Part shown: piece by piece, positions 9,336 to 19,044 of the stretch
Position numbering within the stretch: position 1 is the first letter of the stretch
Layout of the letters: each line of letters opens with the position of its first letter
Program-made: the position numbers and the translations under genes
NCBI RefSeq assembly: GCF_002407205.1
Contig: NZ_CP023548.1
Coordinates: forward strand, 2,752,501-2,816,500
Length of the DNA stretch: 64,000 nt
Reading direction: 5' to 3'
DNA from: Rhodobacter sp. CZR27
Lineage (GTDB): Bacteria; Pseudomonadota; Alphaproteobacteria; Rhodobacterales; Rhodobacteraceae
Notes under the pieces: model-generated
Databases searched by the model: none
Seen by the model: the letters and a program-made list of their open reading frames with translations, nothing else
What the model was told of the DNA's origin: nothing

Positions 9336-9625
9336 GCGGCCGCTCCTGCCGTCGGCTTGCCGCCAAGATCGGCCGGCCCCATGCCGAGCGCGCGCAGGCG
9401 GGCGGCCAGCGGCATGGCCGCATCCAGCGGCATCGTCAGGGTGCGGCCCAGCAGGCTGGCCGTGTGCATCGCCGAGACGAACACCTGCACCACTGCGACA
9501 TCGGCATCCGACACGTCGGCGACGTCCAGCGTCACATCTCCGTCGGTCAGCGCCTCTTCCAACCGCAGCATCAGGCCGGATGCATCCTGCAGGCGGAGCT
9601 CGCCGGAGATCCTCAATGGGTTCAT
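9332..9625 (-). CDS. STAS-domain protein, first gene of the che operon
   Basis: 97 residues, beginning MNPLRISGELRLQDA with a good Shine-Dalgarno (GGAAGGA) 9 nt upstream; an in-frame ATG 39 nt further up lacks one. The fold pattern is a small STAS/MlaB-like domain: an N-terminal strand, a helix, VTLDVADVSDADVAVVQ (where anti-sigma antagonists carry a phosphorylatable Ser), and a C-terminal helix rich in Leu/Arg. STAS proteins at the head of che operons are known in alphaproteobacteria, but their role is unsettled. Function here is inferred only from linkage. Confidence 0.8.
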   Translation of the reverse strand: MNPLRISGELRLQDASGLMLRLEEALTDGDVTLDVADVSDADVAVVQVFVSAMHTASLLGRTLTMPLDAAMPLAARLRALGMGPADLGGKPTAGAAA

Positions 9626-9700
9626 GCAGACAATTCCTTCCACTCGTCCGTCTTCGCAGGGCACGGGGGCCCGCGGCTCATCGGCTGGACGCTAGCGAAA

Positions 9701-9727
9701 GGAACGGCGGCAGACGCCCCGGGTTTA
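9701..9727 (-). promoter_or_regulatory. Candidate sigma-28 (FliA) promoter of the che operon
   Basis: On the minus strand TAAA (9724-9727) is followed after exactly 15 bp by GCCGTTCC (9701-9708), close to the flagellar sigma-28 consensus TAAA-N15-GCCGATAA (four of four and five of eight). It lies about 75 bp upstream of the STAS start. The rest of the 303-bp gap 9626-9928 shows only the ubiK-side hairpin. Inference from consensus only. Confidence 0.4.
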
Positions 9728-9890
9728 TGGCCAAAGGCACATGTCTTGAGGCAGGCGCGCGGCGCCTTTGGTCACCCGGCCATACGGAAGGAGGGGAGAG
9801 GGATGGGGTCACAAGCCGCGGCACTGGCTCCGCCGGGCTGCGGGCGCTGCCCGGCGCACCGAGGCGGGGCCGCGCGGCAGGCCATCGGGG

Positions 9891-9912
9891 CGGCGCCCTG
9901 AACCGGGCGCCG
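9891..9912 (-). terminator. Candidate terminator after ubiK
   Basis: Perfect 8-bp stem CGGCGCCC / GGGCGCCG with a 6-nt loop, 17 bp beyond the ubiK stop on the minus strand. No T-run follows, which is common in this GC range. Confidence 0.4.
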
Positions 9913-9928
9913 GGCCGTCAGTCAGGCG

Positions 9929-10177
9929 TCAGCGCTTCGCGGCGGCTTCGAGGGCGGCGATGCGGGCCGAAAGCGCCTCGTTCTCCTCGCGGGCCTTCTG
10001 GGCCATGGCGCGGACCGCATCGAACTCTTCGCGGGTGACGAAATCGCGGTCCGCCATCCAGCGGTCGATGAAGCCCTTCATCGCCGTCTCGGCCTCGGTC
10101 TTGGCGCCCTGGGCCACGCCCATGGCGTTGGTCATCAGCTGCGACATGTCGTCGAAGAATTTGTTGCGGGTCTGCAT
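9929..10177 (-). CDS. ubiK: Ubiquinone biosynthesis accessory factor UbiK (BMFP/DUF526 family)
   Basis: 82 residues: an N-terminal amphipathic region ([20 protein letters not shown]), the central [20 protein letters not shown] segment typical of the BMFP family, and a C-terminal coiled coil (about 55-82) ending AALEAAAKR. UbiK (YqiC) binds lipids and assists the Ubi complex in ubiquinone synthesis. The ATG at 10175-10177 has GGAGGG upstream. It diverges from lgt with about 100 bp between, where a CTATATGG element near 10200 could serve as a -10 box. Confidence 0.85.
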   Translation of the reverse strand: MQTRNKFFDDMSQLMTNAMGVAQGAKTEAETAMKGFIDRWMADRDFVTREEFDAVRAMAQKAREENEALSARIAALEAAAKR

Positions 10178-10280
10178 TCGGTTCCCTCCAGCGATCGGCC
10201 CTATATGGTCTTGGCGCCCCTGGCGCGCAAGGTTGACTTCGCCGCAGCCGCACCGGAAAACCCCGGCGAAAGGAACGCGC

Positions 10281-11159
10281 ATGTCCTACATCCCCTTCCC
10301 CGAGATCTCGCCGGAGATCTTCTCGATCGAGGTCTTCGGCGCGACCTTCGCGCTGCGCTGGTACGCCCTCGCCTACATTGCCGGGCTGCTGATCGGATGG
10401 CGGCTGGTGCTGCGCCTGATCCGCACGCCGCGCCTCTGGGCGGAAGGTCCGCCGATGAACGAGGACCAGCTCGAGCGCCTGCTGACCTGGGTGATCCTCG
10501 GGGTGATCCTCGGCGGGCGGCTCGGCTTCGTGCTGTTCTACCAGCCCGGCTATTACTTCGAGAACCCCGGCCAGATCCTGAAGGTCTGGGAGGGCGGCAT
10601 GTCCTTCCACGGAGGCTTCCTCGGCGTGATGACGGCGATGATCGCCTTCTGCCTGAAGGAGCGCATCCGCATCCTGCCGGTGGCCGACCTTCTGGCCGTG
10701 GCGACCCCGCCGGGCCTGTTCCTCGGCCGGATCGCCAATTTCATCAACGCCGAACTCTGGGGCCGGCCGACCACCCTGCCCTGGGGCGTGGCCTTCCCGG
10801 GCGAGGCCGCCCAGACCTGCCCGGGCATCGAGGGGATCTGCGCCCGCCACCCGTCGCAGCTTTACGAGGCGGGGATGGAGGGGCTGCTGCTGTTCCTGCT
10901 GCTGGCGGTGCTGGTCTGGCGGCGGGGATGGCTGCGCTGGCCCGGCGCGGTCACCGGAGCCTTCCTGTCCGGCTATGGCATCGCCCGCTTCATCGTCGAG
11001 TTCGTCCGCCAGCCCGACGCCCAGTTCGTGACCGAGGGCAACCCCTTCGGCCTCGCCTGGGAGATCGGCGGCTACGGGCTGACCATGGGCCAGATGCTGT
11101 CGCTGCCGATGATCCTGGTGGGCCTGACGCTGATCCAGCAGGCGAGACGGTCGGCGTGA
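10281..11159 (+). CDS. lgt: Prolipoprotein diacylglyceryl transferase
   Basis: 292 residues of inner-membrane protein with about seven hydrophobic helices. It transfers diacylglyceryl from phosphatidylglycerol to the lipobox Cys of prolipoproteins, the first step in lipoprotein maturation. Diagnostic motifs: MSFHGGFLG (catalytic-region His), [16 protein letters not shown] and RHPSQLYEA. The ATG at 10281 has AAGGA upstream. The stop overlaps the GTG start of the next gene (GTGA), forming an lgt-midA-pgeF operon with coupled translation. Confidence 0.96.
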   Translation: MSYIPFPEISPEIFSIEVFGATFALRWYALAYIAGLLIGWRLVLRLIRTPRLWAEGPPMNEDQLERLLTWVILGVILGGRLGFVLFYQPGYYFENPGQILKVWEGGMSFHGGFLGVMTAMIAFCLKERIRILPVADLLAVATPPGLFLGRIANFINAELWGRPTTLPWGVAFPGEAAQTCPGIEGICARHPSQLYEAGMEGLLLFLLLAVLVWRRGWLRWPGAVTGAFLSGYGIARFIVEFVRQPDAQFVTEGNPFGLAWEIGGYGLTMGQMLSLPMILVGLTLIQQARRSA

Positions 11160-12217
11160 CGCCGCTTGCCACCCTCCTGACACGGCGGATCGAGGCCGCC
11201 GGGCCGATGACGCTGGCCGACTACATGGCCGAGTGCCTGATGCATCCCCGGCACGGCTACTACGCCACGCGCGACCCCTTCGGCGCGCAGGGGGACTTCA
11301 CCACGGCCCCCGAGATCAGCCAGATGTTCGGCGAACTGATCGGCCTCTGCCTCGCGCAATGCTGGCTGGATCAGGGCGCTCCGGCATCCGTGACACTCGC
11401 GGAACTCGGGCCGGGCCGGGGCACGCTGATGGCCGACATCCTGCGTGCGACGCGCGGCGTGCCGGGGTTTCACGAGGCGGCGCAGGTCGTGCTGGTCGAG
11501 ACCTCTGCCGCGCTGCGCAGCGTCCAGCGGCGGACACTGGGCACCCGCCCGGTGGAGTGGCTGGACAGCGCGGAGGACCTGCCGGACCGCTTCACCCTGC
11601 TGGTCGCGAACGAGTTCTTCGACGCGCTGCCGATCCGCCAGTTCGTCCGGGACGGCAGCGGCTGGCGCGAGCGCATGGTCGGGCTGCAGGATGGCGCGCT
11701 GGCATTCGGGCTGGGACCGGAGACGGCGCTCGCCGCTCTTGCGCACCGGCTGGAGGACACCCGGCAGGGAGAGATCGTCGAGTTCTGCCCGGCGGCGGGC
11801 GCGGTCATGGCCGCGGTGGCAGCCCGGATCGCCGCGCAGGGCGGCGCGGCCCTCGTCGTGGACTATGGCGGCTGGCACTCGCGCGGGGACACGCTGCAGG
11901 CACTGCAGGCGCATCGCTTCGCCGATCCGCTGGCCTGCCCCGGCGAGGCCGACCTGACGGCCCATGTGGACTTCGAGGCGCTTGCCGCCGCGGCCCTTCC
12001 CTGCGGCACGGCCTGCACCACCCAAGGGGACCTGCTGCTCGCCCTCGGCATCGAACAACGTGCCCGGCGGCTGGCGCAGTCGCTGTCGGGCGAGGCGCTG
12101 GCCAGCCACGAGGCCGCAACTCGCCGCTTGACCGACGCGGCCGAAATGGGAACGCTCTTCAAGGCGCTGGCGGTCTTTCCGCCGCAGGGTCCGGCGCCGG
12201 CAGGATTTGCAGGATGA
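11156..12217 (+). CDS. SAM-dependent methyltransferase of the NDUFAF7/MidA family
   Basis: 353 residues from a GTG overlapping the lgt stop. The family (DUF185, COG1565) includes mitochondrial NDUFAF7, which dimethylates an arginine in complex I subunit NDUFS2. Motifs: [20 protein letters not shown] near the start, GELIGLCLA, the SAM site [15 protein letters not shown], and [13 protein letters not shown] bacterial complex I target is plausible by homology but unproven. It is followed by pgeF with a 4-bp overlap. Confidence 0.92.
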   Translation: MTPLATLLTRRIEAAGPMTLADYMAECLMHPRHGYYATRDPFGAQGDFTTAPEISQMFGELIGLCLAQCWLDQGAPASVTLAELGPGRGTLMADILRATRGVPGFHEAAQVVLVETSAALRSVQRRTLGTRPVEWLDSAEDLPDRFTLLVANEFFDALPIRQFVRDGSGWRERMVGLQDGALAFGLGPETALAALAHRLEDTRQGEIVEFCPAAGAVMAAVAARIAAQGGAALVVDYGGWHSRGDTLQALQAHRFADPLACPGEADLTAHVDFEALAAAALPCGTACTTQGDLLLALGIEQRARRLAQSLSGEALASHEAATRRLTDAAEMGTLFKALAVFPPQGPAPAGFAG

Positions 12218-12966
12218 TGGAAATAGTGACGGCCGACGCGCTGGCCCCCCTCCGGCACGGGTTCTTCACCCGCAAGGGCGGCGCCTCCTCCGGGATCTTC
12301 GCCGGGCTGAACTGCGGGCCGGGATCAAGCGATCTGGCCGAGGCGGTGACGATCAACCGCTCCCGCGTGGCCGAGGCGATGGGCGTGGCGCCCGACCATC
12401 TCGTGACCATCAACCAGGTGCATTCGGCCGACGTGGTGCATGTGACGGGTCCCCTCTCCGGTCGTCCGAGCGCCGACGCCATGGTGACGGCCACGCCGGG
12501 CGTGGCCCTTGCCGTGCTGACGGCGGACTGCCAGCCTGTCCTGTTCGCGGATGGCACGGCGCGGGTGATCGGCGCGGCCCATGCAGGCTGGCGCGGCACG
12601 CTCGACGGCGTGCTCGAGGCGACCATCGACGCCATGGAGCGCCTGGGTGCCCGGCGCGAGCACATCGCGGCGATCATCGGCCCCACGATCAGCCAGCGCG
12701 CCTACGAGGTCGGCCCCGAGTTCGTCGAGCAGTTCATCGACGAGGACCCCGCCAACGCGCGCTTCTTCGCGCAGGGCAGCGGCGACCGGGCGCTGTTCGA
12801 CCTGCCCGCCCTCGGTCTTGCGCGGCTGCGCGCGGCGGGCGTCGGCCATGCCGAGTGGACACGCCACTGCACCTATTCCGATCCGGAGCGGTTCTTCTCC
12901 TACCGCCGCACGACCCATGCGGGCGAGGCGGACTATGGCCGGCTGATCTCGGCGATCCGGCTCTGA
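12214..12966 (+). CDS. pgeF: Peptidoglycan editing factor PgeF (laccase-domain, YfiH/DUF152 family)
   Basis: 250 residues. The metal-site motifs of the family are intact: QVHSADVV (His), TADCQPVLF (Cys) and GAAHAGWRGTL (His), with the C-terminal HCTYSDPERFFSYRR segment. PgeF removes wrongly incorporated residues from peptidoglycan precursors; relatives act as purine nucleoside phosphorylases or polyphenol oxidases. Two adjacent ATGs (12214, 12217) are possible; the first overlaps the upstream stop. The gene converges on the Lrp gene with only 6 bp between stops. Confidence 0.92.
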   Translation: MMEIVTADALAPLRHGFFTRKGGASSGIFAGLNCGPGSSDLAEAVTINRSRVAEAMGVAPDHLVTINQVHSADVVHVTGPLSGRPSADAMVTATPGVALAVLTADCQPVLFADGTARVIGAAHAGWRGTLDGVLEATIDAMERLGARREHIAAIIGPTISQRAYEVGPEFVEQFIDEDPANARFFAQGSGDRALFDLPALGLARLRAAGVGHAEWTRHCTYSDPERFFSYRRTTHAGEADYGRLISAIRL

Positions 12967-12972
12967 CCGGCG

Positions 12973-13473
12973 TCAGGCGCTGCGCTGCAGCCGCGCTTCC
13001 AGCACGTCGAAGGGCACGCCCGGCTGGTCCTTGGCGCAGCGGATGACAAGGCTCGTCTTGACCGAGGCGACATTGGCCGCCGCGGTCAGTTCCTCGGTCA
13101 GGAATTTCTGGAACGACGGCAGGTCGGGTGCCACGCATTTCAGGATGAAGTCGATCTCGCCGTTCAGCATGTGGCACTCGCGCACCAGCGGCCATGCGCG
13201 GCAGCGGTTCTCGAAGGCCGACAGGTCCGCCTCGGCCTGGCTGTGCAGCCGGACCATCGCGAAGACCTGAACCTCGAAGCCCAGTTCGCGCGGGTCGATG
13301 TCGGCGTGGTAGCCGCGGATGTAGCCCGCTTCCTCGAGCGTCCGGACACGGCGAAGGCAGGGCGGCGCCGAGATGCCGACGCGCTTGGCCAGTTCCACGT
13401 TCGTCATCCGGCCGTCGCCCTGGAGTTCGGCCAGGATGTGTCGGTCGATGGGGTCGAGTTTCGATCCGGCCAT
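12973..13473 (-). CDS. Lrp/AsnC family transcriptional regulator
   Basis: 166 residues: an N-terminal winged helix-turn-helix (LDPIDRHILAELQGDGRMT, VELAKRVGIS) and a C-terminal RAM ligand-binding domain (about 70-145). The ATG at 13471-13473 has AAGGAGA upstream; longer in-frame starts do not. It diverges from trxB with 191 bp between start codons and may regulate itself or trxB. The effector amino acid cannot be read from sequence. Confidence 0.93.
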   Translation of the reverse strand: MAGSKLDPIDRHILAELQGDGRMTNVELAKRVGISAPPCLRRVRTLEEAGYIRGYHADIDPRELGFEVQVFAMVRLHSQAEADLSAFENRCRAWPLVRECHMLNGEIDFILKCVAPDLPSFQKFLTEELTAAANVASVKTSLVIRCAKDQPGVPFDVLEARLQRSA

Positions 13474-13475
13474 GA

Positions 13476-14606
<1,131 letters not shown>

Positions 14607-14794
14607 GGCAAAGATATCCTCCGCATCGCGGCGGCGGCGCCGGACCGGCGTTTGCCGCCGCGCCGAACAGGTGGCATTTCCGCCTTATCTGGGGCCTTTT
14701 CCCTGATCCGCGCTTGAATCCTTCGGCCCCGGCGGGATAAGTCGCCCGCGAACCGGGTCAGCCCGGTGCTTGTCCCCTCAGAGGCGGTCCCTTC

Positions 14795-16501
14795 ATGTCC
14801 CTTCCCAATCACGCACCCGTTCCCGAACTCTATGTGTCCTACGACTCCGCGCAGAAGCTGAAGGCCGACGCCGGCAACCTGCCCTCGTGGGACCTGACCC
14901 AGCGTCAGGTCTGTGACCTCGAGCTTCTGATGAACGGCGGCTTCCACCCGCTCAAGGGCTTCCTGACCGAGGCCGACTATGACGGCGTGGTCGAGAACAT
15001 GCGCCTCGCCGACGGCCGCCTCTGGCCGATGCCGATCACGCTCGACGTCAGCGAGAAGTTCGCCGAGACCGTCGAGCCGGGGCAGGACATCGCGCTGCGC
15101 GACGCCGAGGGCGTGATCCTCGCCATCCTCTCGGTCACCGACAAGTGGGTGCCCAACAAGGACCGCGAGGCCGAGAAGGTCTTCGGCGCGAACGACCTCG
15201 CCCATCCGGCGGTGAACTACCTGCACCACACCGCGGGCAAGGTCTACCTCGGCGGCCCGATCACCGGCATCCAGCAGCCCGTCCACTACGATTTCAAGAT
15301 GCGCCGCGACACGCCGAACGAGCTTCGCGCCTTCTTCCGCAAGGTCGGCTGGACCCGTGTCGTGGCCTTCCAGACCCGCAACCCGCTGCACCGCGCGCAC
15401 CAGGAACTGACGTTCCGCGCCGCCCGCGAGGCGCAGGCGAACCTGCTGATCCACCCGGTCGTCGGGATGACCAAGCCGGGCGACATCGACCACTTCACCC
15501 GCGTGCGCTGCTACGAGGCGGTGCTGCACCAGTATCCGGCCTCGACCACGACGATGAGCCTGCTGAACCTTGCGATGCGCATGGCCGGCCCGCGCGAGGC
15601 GGTCTGGCACGGCATCATCCGCAAGAACCACGGCTGCACGCACATGATCGTCGGCCGCGACCACGCGGGCCCGGGCAAGAACAGCCAGGGCAAGGACTTC
15701 TACGGTCCCTACGACGCGCAGGAACTGTTCAAGCAGTACGCGGCCGAGATCGGCATCGAGATGGTCGACTTCAAGCAGATGGTCTACGTGCAGGAGAAGG
15801 CGCAGTACTTCCCCGTGGACGAGGTGCCGGAAGGCTCGACCGTGCTCGACATTTCGGGCACCGAACTGCGCCGCCGCCTGCGCGAAGGGATCGAGATCCC
15901 GGACTGGTTCTCCTTCCCCGACGTGGTCCAGGAACTCCGCCGCACCTCGCCGGCGCGGGCCAAGCAGGGCTTCACGGTGTTCTTCACCGGCCTCTCCGGC
16001 TCGGGGAAGTCCACCATCGCCAACGCGCTGATGGTCAAGCTGATGGAGATGGGCGGCCGTCCGGTCACGCTGCTCGACGGCGACGTGGTCCGCAAGCACC
16101 TGTCGTCGGAACTCGGCTTCTCGAAGGAGCACCGCGACATCAACATCAAGCGGATCGGCTACGTCGCCTCGGAAATCTCTAAGAACGGCGGCATCGCGAT
16201 CTGCGCGCCGATCGCGCCCTATACCGCGACGCGTCGCGCGGTGCGCGAGATGATCGAGGCCTTCGGCGCCTTCATCGAGGTCCATGTCGCGACCCCGATC
16301 GAGGAATGCGAGAAGCGCGACCGCAAGGGACTCTACAAGCTCGCCCGCGAAGGCAAGATCAAGGAGTTCACCGGCATCTCGGACCCCTACGAGACGCCGA
16401 CCAATGCAGAACTTGTGGTCGACACCACCAACGTGGACGTGGACCACTGCGCCCATCAGGTGATCCTGAAGCTGGAGCAGATGGGCCTCATTCGGGCCTG
16501 A
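14795..16501 (+). CDS. Bifunctional sulfate adenylyltransferase / adenylylsulfate kinase
   Basis: 568 residues, a fusion. Residues 1 to about 385 are ATP sulfurylase (PUA-like N domain, then catalytic motifs RNPLHRAH at 195-202 and GRDHAGPG). Residues about 390-568 are APS kinase, with P-loop GLSGSGKS at 399-406 and an intact FxISxxxR-like lid region. Together they convert sulfate plus two ATP to PAPS for assimilation. The fusion replaces separate cysND/cysC and is typical of Rhodobacterales. The 188-bp leader 14607-14794 contains only GC-rich imperfect hairpins; no riboswitch recognised. Confidence 0.95.
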   Translation: MSLPNHAPVPELYVSYDSAQKLKADAGNLPSWDLTQRQVCDLELLMNGGFHPLKGFLTEADYDGVVENMRLADGRLWPMPITLDVSEKFAETVEPGQDIALRDAEGVILAILSVTDKWVPNKDREAEKVFGANDLAHPAVNYLHHTAGKVYLGGPITGIQQPVHYDFKMRRDTPNELRAFFRKVGWTRVVAFQTRNPLHRAHQELTFRAAREAQANLLIHPVVGMTKPGDIDHFTRVRCYEAVLHQYPASTTTMSLLNLAMRMAGPREAVWHGIIRKNHGCTHMIVGRDHAGPGKNSQGKDFYGPYDAQELFKQYAAEIGIEMVDFKQMVYVQEKAQYFPVDEVPEGSTVLDISGTELRRRLREGIEIPDWFSFPDVVQELRRTSPARAKQGFTVFFTGLSGSGKSTIANALMVKLMEMGGRPVTLLDGDVVRKHLSSELGFSKEHRDINIKRIGYVASEISKNGGIAICAPIAPYTATRRAVREMIEAFGAFIEVHVATPIEECEKRDRKGLYKLAREGKIKEFTGISDPYETPTNAELVVDTTNVDVDHCAHQVILKLEQMGLIRA

Positions 16502-16509
16502 AACGAACA

Positions 16510-16530
16510 GGGGGCGCCAGCGGCGCCCCC
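16510..16530 (+). terminator. Rho-independent-like terminator after the sulfate activation gene
   Basis: Perfect 9-bp stem GGGGGCGCC / GGCGCCCCC with a 3-nt loop, followed by TTCCCCTT. It lies 9 bp past the stop and may also serve the converging cytochrome gene. Confidence 0.65.
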
Positions 16531-16555
16531 TTCCCCTTCGAAGCTATCCCTCGCC

Positions 16556-17032
16556 TTACCGCGGCCGCATCATGCGCAGCAGCAGCCGGTCCTTCAGGAC
16601 ATACTGATGGAACAGCGCCGACAGCGCGTGCAGCAGCGCCAGCACCATGATCGCGTTGGCGGCGATCACATGCGGCGCGGCCGCCCACGTCTGCCCGCCG
16701 CCCCATGTCGCCATCCCGAGCGCCGGAACCAGCAGCGTCAGCAGGTAGAGCACGCTCTGCAGCCCCGCGGCCACCTTGTCGCCGGGCGTCGTGCCCTTCT
16801 CGGGCGCGCCCGAGATGAACCGAGCGCCGATCCGCACCAGCGTCAGGAGCAGCACGGCCGCGCCCACGAGGATGTGCAGGTAATGTCCGACGCCCGGCGG
16901 CTGCGCCTGCTGGAGCACCGCGTCATAGGCGCGCTCCATAACCTCGCCGAACATGTAGTTGAACAGAACGAGCCCCGCGATCGCCCAGTGCAGGGAGATC
17001 TGGAGCTTGGTGTATCCCGGTTCTTGCGTCAT
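16556..17032 (-). CDS. Cytochrome b561 family membrane protein
   Basis: 158 residues with four hydrophobic helices and histidines placed for two b hemes: ISLHWAIA (about 13-20), GHYLHILVG, and LLHALSALFHQY near the end. The family moves electrons from quinol or other donors in the inner membrane; the exact partner is unknown. The ATG at 17030-17032 follows AGGTGAGG. The 241-bp region 17033-17273 upstream is GC-rich with no gene or clear promoter. Confidence 0.85.
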   Translation of the reverse strand: MTQEPGYTKLQISLHWAIAGLVLFNYMFGEVMERAYDAVLQQAQPPGVGHYLHILVGAAVLLLTLVRIGARFISGAPEKGTTPGDKVAAGLQSVLYLLTLLVPALGMATWGGGQTWAAAPHVIAANAIMVLALLHALSALFHQYVLKDRLLLRMMRPR

Positions 17033-17273
17033 CGCCTCACCTGAACTTGCCTGGCCTGAGCGGGCCGGACGCGTCGCACCCGTCACCCGAGGCAAGAAGG
17101 CTGACACAGCCCGACACGAACGGAAGAGGCCTAGATGTCGCGGAACCGCCCGGAGCGCGCCACTCGTCCGCGTCACGGCAGGGATGGCGCCCTCTGCCGG
17201 GCCGGACGGTGGGCGCCGGTCCGGCCCTGCTCGATGCCGCACCGGCCCGCGAGATGCGGGCGGCGCGGCGGGA

Positions 17274-17510
17274 TCAGTGCACGTTCACCGGCGCGAGGTC
17301 GTTCTGCCGCGCCAGCACGAAGGCGAGCTTGCGGTCACGCACCAGCGCGAGGCGCTCGCCGTTCGCGCCGTGCAGCGCGTAGATCCGGTCCAGCCCGCGC
17401 GCCATGTTCTGCACGTCGTTCTGCACCTCTTCGGGAAGCTCGGTCACCAGCACGGGTCGAACGTAGACCAGCTTGCCCATGCTCTCGGGGAAATCGAACG
17501 GAGTATTCAT
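17274..17510 (-). CDS. DUF1150 family protein
   Basis: 78 residues, soluble: VYVRPVLVTELPEEVQNDV, then YALHGANGERLALVRDRKLAFVLAR. This is the small DUF1150 family, found almost only in alphaproteobacteria and often next to small heat-shock genes, as here. Its ATG overlaps the hsp20 stop, so it is probably expressed from the hsp20 heat-shock promoter. Function unknown. Confidence 0.85.
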   Translation of the reverse strand: MNTPFDFPESMGKLVYVRPVLVTELPEEVQNDVQNMARGLDRIYALHGANGERLALVRDRKLAFVLARQNDLAPVNVH

Positions 17511-17947
17511 TGCTCGGCTCCTTCCTGCATCACCTGCCTGCGCCCGATCGGGATCGTCTTCACCACCGCCTGGGGCACCTGGCGCCGCAGGTCGATGTGC
17601 AGAAGCCCGTGTTCCATGGCCGCGCCGGCCACCTCGACGCCTTCGGCCAGCACGAAGCTGCGCTGGAAGGCGCGGGCGGCAATGCCACGGTGAAGGAACA
17701 CGCGTTCGGCCACGTCCTCGGCCTGACGGCCGCGGATCACCAGCTGCCGATCCTCGACGGTGATGGCGATGTCGTCCTCGCGGAAGCCCGCAACGGCCAG
17801 CGTGATGCGGTAGGCGTTCTCGGCCACGGCCTCGATGTTGAAGGGCGGATAGCCCTCGCTCGCCGATTTGGCCGTGCGCTCGACCAGCCGCTCGAGCTGC
17901 TCGAACCCCAGAAGGAAGGGGTGGCCCCCGAAATTCAGTTTGGTCAT
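17507..17947 (-). CDS. Small heat-shock protein, Hsp20/alpha-crystallin family
   Basis: 146 residues. The alpha-crystallin domain runs from about 38 (PPFNIEAVAENAYRITLAVAGF) to about 125 and includes ITVEDRQLVIRGR. A C-terminal IPI matches the IxI anchor that mediates oligomer assembly. These ATP-independent chaperones bind unfolding proteins. The gene heads a two-gene unit with DUF1150 and has a sigma-32-like promoter upstream. Confidence 0.93.
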   Translation of the reverse strand: MTKLNFGGHPFLLGFEQLERLVERTAKSASEGYPPFNIEAVAENAYRITLAVAGFREDDIAITVEDRQLVIRGRQAEDVAERVFLHRGIAARAFQRSFVLAEGVEVAGAAMEHGLLHIDLRRQVPQAVVKTIPIGRRQVMQEGAEQ

Positions 17948-18011
17948 TCCGTCATGTCCTTGCAGAAGCGACACAGAGTGGCGGAACCCCGGGCGGGCAT
18001 TCCACCAAGTG

Positions 18012-18041
18012 AATATGGGCACTTGCGGAAGACCGCGCAAG
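18012..18041 (-). promoter_or_regulatory. Candidate sigma-32 (RpoH) heat-shock promoter of hsp20
   Basis: Minus strand: CTTGCGC (18035-18041), 15-bp spacer, CCCATATT (18012-18019), against the RpoH pattern CTTGAAA-N(11-15)-CCCATnT. It lies about 65 bp upstream of the hsp20 ATG, giving a short leader. The other parts of 17948-18223 show nothing recognisable. Confidence 0.55.
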
Positions 18042-18223
18042 GCCGGCGCGGCGGCCGGCGCCGGACCCCGCGGCGGGCGCACAGGCCGCGCCGCGCGGCG
18101 TCTGGTCTGGCCGCGACATCCGTGTCGCGCAGGATTCTTCCCGCAGGCACCTGCAATCTGTATATTCGACGCACGGCGACTCATCAAAAACGTAACCGGC
18201 GACCAATCCGGCAGGGCAAACTC

Positions 18224-18442
18224 ATGAATGCGTCCCCCGAAATGAGCTTCGAAGACATGCTGCGGATCCGGCTCGAGGTGCTCCGACGCGAGCACCGCGA
18301 TCTTGACGAGGCGATCCATGCGCTCGAGGCCGGCGGACGGGGCGACCAGTTGACCCTGCGCCGGCTGAAGAAGCAGAAGCTGTCGCTGAAGGACCAGATC
18401 GTGAAGATCGAGGATCAGCTGATCCCCGACATCATCGCCTGA
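18224..18442 (+). CDS. DUF465 (YdcH) family small protein
   Basis: 72 residues, highly charged and helical: RLEVLRREHRDLDEAIHALE, then LTLRRLKKQKLSLKDQI and IEDQLIPDIIA, the classic DUF465 pattern of an antiparallel helical pair. Function unknown. An alternative ATG lies 18 nt downstream (MSFEDML). A TATATT element near 18158 may be a -10 box. Confidence 0.85.
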   Translation: MNASPEMSFEDMLRIRLEVLRREHRDLDEAIHALEAGGRGDQLTLRRLKKQKLSLKDQIVKIEDQLIPDIIA

Positions 18443-18501
18443 CGCGTCGGCGCCGCAGGTTCGGGCGGCCGTCCTGACGGCGCCCGGACGCTGTGCCCCG
18501 C

Positions 18502-18529
18502 TTGCCCCCGCCCGGGCCGCCGCTATAGT
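18502..18529 (+). promoter_or_regulatory. Candidate sigma-70 promoter of purEK
   Basis: TTGCCC (18502-18507), 16-bp spacer, TATAGT (18524-18529), 29 bp before the purE ATG. Confidence 0.45.
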
Positions 18530-18558
18530 GCGCGCCTCTGGAATGCGGGGGTGCGGCA

Positions 18559-19044
18559 ATGGCTGTGGACGTTGGAATCATCATGGGCAGCCAGTCGGAC
18601 TGGGCCACGATGAAGGAGGCCGCGGCGATCCTCGACGAGCTTGGCATCTCCTACGAGACGAAGATCGTCTCGGCCCACCGCACGCCCGACCGGCTGTGGA
18701 GCTACGGCAGGACGGCAGTGGAGCGCGGGCTGAAGGTCATCATCGCCGGCGCCGGGGGGGCGGCGCATCTTCCGGGCATGATGGCCTCGAAGACCCGGGT
18801 GCCGGTGATCGGCGTGCCGGTGCAGACCCGGGCGCTGTCGGGCGTCGACAGCCTCTATTCCATCGTGCAGATGCCCAAGGGCTTTCCGGTGGCGACCATG
18901 GCGATTGGCGCGGCCGGCGCCGCCAATGCCGGGCTGATGGCGGCGGGGATCCTTGCGGTTTCGGACGCCGCGCTCGGCCAGCGTCTCGACGACTGGCGCG
19001 CGGCGCTCTCGGCCTCGATCCCGGAGGAACCCTCGGATGACTGA
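18559..19044 (+). CDS. purE: 5-(carboxyamino)imidazole ribonucleotide mutase
   Basis: 161 residues, class I PurE. Signatures: [12 protein letters not shown] near the N terminus, VSAHRTPDR and [13 protein letters not shown]. It rearranges N5-CAIR to CAIR in purine synthesis in the cytosol. The stop overlaps purK by 8 bp, so the two successive enzymes are co-expressed. Confidence 0.96.
   Translation: MAVDVGIIMGSQSDWATMKEAAAILDELGISYETKIVSAHRTPDRLWSYGRTAVERGLKVIIAGAGGAAHLPGMMASKTRVPVIGVPVQTRALSGVDSLYSIVQMPKGFPVATMAIGAAGAANAGLMAAGILAVSDAALGQRLDDWRAALSASIPEEPSDD

Noticed and set aside
10200..10208. CTATATGG near lgt and again before trxB
   Set aside because: Resembles a -10 box, but no paired -35 element is clear at either site, so it is mentioned only in the gene notes.
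14607..14794. Possible regulatory RNA in the leader of the sulfate activation gene
   Set aside because: Only imperfect GC-rich hairpins near the trxB end; no recognised riboswitch core.
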